Part shown: positions 24,435 to 25,352 of the stretch, piece by piece | How the letters are laid out: every line of letters starts with the position of its first letter | Numbering within the stretch: the first letter of the stretch is position 1 | Source of the DNA: Rhodocyclaceae bacterium UBA5602 | GTDB lineage: Bacteria; Pseudomonadota; Gammaproteobacteria; Burkholderiales; Rhodocyclaceae | Direction of reading: 5' to 3' | Assembly: GCA_002424865.1 (NCBI GenBank) | Contig: DILC01000087.1 | Span: 1 to 25,352, forward strand | Length of the DNA: 25,352 nt | Position numbers and translations under genes: made by a program | The notes under the pieces: model-generated | Database searches by the model: none | The model's input: the letters and a program-made list of their open reading frames with translations, nothing else | Told to the model about the DNA's origin: nothing

Positions 24435-24725
24435 CTATAGTTCGCGCGCCAGTTTCAGCGCGGCTTTGATGTCTTTCGCCTGCGATGACTTCTCGCCACC
24501 CGCCAGCAGAATCACGACTTCCATGCCGCGCTGCGCGAAATACACGCGATAGCCTGGCCCATGATGAATTCGCATTTCCGACACTCCCTCACCCACCGGT
24601 TTGCAATCGCCGAAATTACCTTCCTCCGCACGACGAATCCGCATCTTGATGCGCGCCAACGCTTGTGTATCACGCAGGCCGGCAAACCAAGTATCAAAAA
24701 CTTCCGTGGTGTAAATGGCCTTCAT
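24435..24725 (-). CDS. RelE/HigB-type toxin (addiction module killer protein)
   Basis: 96 residues. Members are ribosome-dependent mRNA endonucleases or related toxins with the small RelE fold. Sequence: TEVFDTWFAGLRDTQALARI, then RIRRAEEGNFGDCKPVGEGV, EMRIHHGPGYRVYFA and VVILLAGGEKSSQ, the standard pattern of the 'killer protein' family with the Arg/Tyr positions before the GGxKxxQ end. The gene is first in the pair. No Shine-Dalgarno is visible; the promoter sits so close to the ATG that the message could start at or near it. Confidence 0.9.
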   Translation of the reverse strand: MKAIYTTEVFDTWFAGLRDTQALARIKMRIRRAEEGNFGDCKPVGEGVSEMRIHHGPGYRVYFAQRGMEVVILLAGGEKSSQAKDIKAALKLAREL

Positions 24726-24732
24726 GGTTTAG

Positions 24733-24761
24733 ATTGTATATTTTGGGATACGAATAAACAA
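24733..24761 (-). promoter_or_regulatory. Promoter and operator of the toxin-antitoxin operon
   Basis: Minus-strand TTGTTT (24756-24761), 17 bp, TACAAT (24733-24738). An inverted repeat ATTGTAT (24733-24739) and ATACGAAT (24748-24755) spans the -10 and spacer, a typical HigA-type repressor site. The transcription start would fall at or within a few bases of the toxin ATG (24725), suggesting a leaderless message. Confidence 0.65.
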
Positions 24762-24925
24762 GACCTTTATTCAGCAGCTCAAAAGAAAAACTGGACTCGC
24801 TGCTGCGTATCACACAGTGGTCAAACCAACCCTATCCAGAAAGTCGGCGCTGGTGAAGCAACTGCGCTACAAGGCGGTCGAGCAGAAAACGCTCTCCTCG
24901 CCGTAGCGGATGGTGATATGGCGGC
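24762..24925. other. Gap between the toxin promoter and the restriction-modification gene
   Basis: 164 bp without a credible gene. It contains the third copy of the AAGTCGGCGCTGGTG core (24841-24855) seen in the RT-flanking repeats. A plus-strand frame across it lacks a start and has no family pattern. Confidence 0.5.
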
Positions 24926-25352
24926 TCATGTCTTTGCCTTGCCGCCACGCCGGGTTTTTGTGGCTTGCGCGGGCAGCAGGCTGGTCAGCGCCTGGTAGCG
25001 GGCGAAGAGGAAGGCCACGCGCGCGGCGTCGGTGGCTGCGCCCTTGTAACCATAGGCGGCGTCGACGGCGGCGTCCAGTTTCTGATGCGCTTTCACCAGG
25101 TCGGGCGGCATGGTGAGCGGATCGTAGAGGTCGGCCAGCGTCGCGCCGGGATGGGCGGCGCGGGCATCGAGCACACCTTGGGCGGCGGCTTCGATGGCCT
25201 GGATGCGCCCTTTGCCACCCGTTCGCCCCTCACCCCCAGCCACTCTCCCCACGAGGTCGGGCGAGGGGAGTCCGGCTCCCTCTCCCCGCTCGCGGGGAGA
25301 GGGTTGGGGTGAGGGGATGTCCGGCCAGGGGAAGTTGTTGTAGACGATGCTG
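24926..25352 (-). CDS. C-terminus of an MmeI-like restriction-modification DNA methyltransferase (partial)
   Basis: Only the last ~141 residues are in the window; the gene continues past the right edge. MmeI-like proteins combine N6-adenine methylation, target recognition and, in many members, cutting in one chain. The edge reads SIVYNNFPWP, the end of the target-recognition part in this family, and then IQAIEAAAQGVLDARAAHP, LADLYDPLTMPPDLVKAHQ, LDAAVDAAYGYKG and RVAFLFARYQAL, the C-terminal helical domain. Between them about 33 residues (PSPQPSPRERGEG, LPSPDLVGRVAGGEG) are foreign to the family and encoded by a palindromic repeat, inserted without frameshift. The gene is on the same strand as the toxin-antitoxin and RT genes, in keeping with a defence cluster. 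Confidence 0.85.
   Translation of the reverse strand, partial: SIVYNNFPWPDIPSPQPSPRERGEGAGLPSPDLVGRVAGGEGRTGGKGRIQAIEAAAQGVLDARAAHPGATLADLYDPLTMPPDLVKAHQKLDAAVDAAYGYKGAATDAARVAFLFARYQALTSLLPAQATKTRRGGKAKT
25226..25316. repeat. Palindromic repeat element inserted in the MmeI-like coding sequence
   Basis: 91 bp. Outer arms CCCCTCACCCC (25226 on) and GGGGTGAGGGG (to 25316) are complementary, and an inner hairpin CTCTCCCC/GGGGAGAG has loop GCTCGC. This is the Y-shaped, GC-rich type of repetitive palindrome scattered through many proteobacterial genomes. Its reading on the minus strand is open and gives the typical PSPQPSPRERG peptide. Confidence 0.8.

Noticed and set aside
24561..24998. 145-codon plus-strand frame
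   Set aside because: It is antisense to the toxin and to the end of the MmeI-like gene, with no family signal.

Overview
The window looks like the chromosome of a betaproteobacterium, probably of the Gallionella/Sulfuricella/Nitrosomonas type (inference). The evidence is the core block thrS-infC-rpmI-rplT-pheS-pheT-ihfA-merR-tRNA-Pro, the sequence character of those proteins, a GC-moderate base composition and a beta-type infC beginning. Every gene I accept is on the minus strand, so transcription runs right to left; the only plus-strand coding signal is a flipped piece inside a dead gene.

Left edge (1-2.83 kb). A decayed ABC1/UbiB-like kinase remnant carries an internal inversion of exactly 90 codons. 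Next come two tandem genes for Ala/Lys-rich proteins resembling LEA proteins. One has a DUF883-like cytoplasmic N-terminus and the other a Sec signal peptide, and their last 62 residues are 37/62 identical. A TetR regulator gene lies upstream, with a good promoter and an overlapping palindromic operator, so the three genes look like one autoregulated operon.

Centre-left (2.83-11.2 kb). clpB has a textbook heat-shock (sigma-32) promoter. It is followed by an envelope-glycan cluster: PAP2 phosphatase, UPF0104/LPG-synthase-type membrane protein, a GT39-type lipid-linked sugar transferase with an extra N-terminal membrane domain, and a GT9 heptosyltransferase-like enzyme. Together they could move and attach sugars from polyprenyl carriers to LPS or another surface polymer (inference).

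Centre-right (11.4-21.8 kb). tRNA-Pro(GGG) with a strong terminator, a MerR-type regulator, ihfA, pheT, pheS, a strong terminator, rplT, rpmI, infC (which appears to start at an AUC codon) and thrS form the classical translation block. Upstream lies a YbbP/FtsX-type ABC permease with its own terminator.

Right edge (21.8-25.35 kb). This is a probable defence island with visibly lower GC in the RT part. It contains a 684-residue reverse transcriptase with a long helical C-terminal extension (not a group II intron maturase or retron by its visible features), a small coupled reading frame, a HigBA-like toxin-antitoxin pair with a predicted near-leaderless promoter and an operator, and the C-terminus of an MmeI-like restriction-modification protein. 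A 91-bp palindromic repeat has inserted in frame in that last gene. Imperfect 27-bp inverted repeats (23/27) flank the RT gene. This RT cassette is the best candidate here for a poorly described system.
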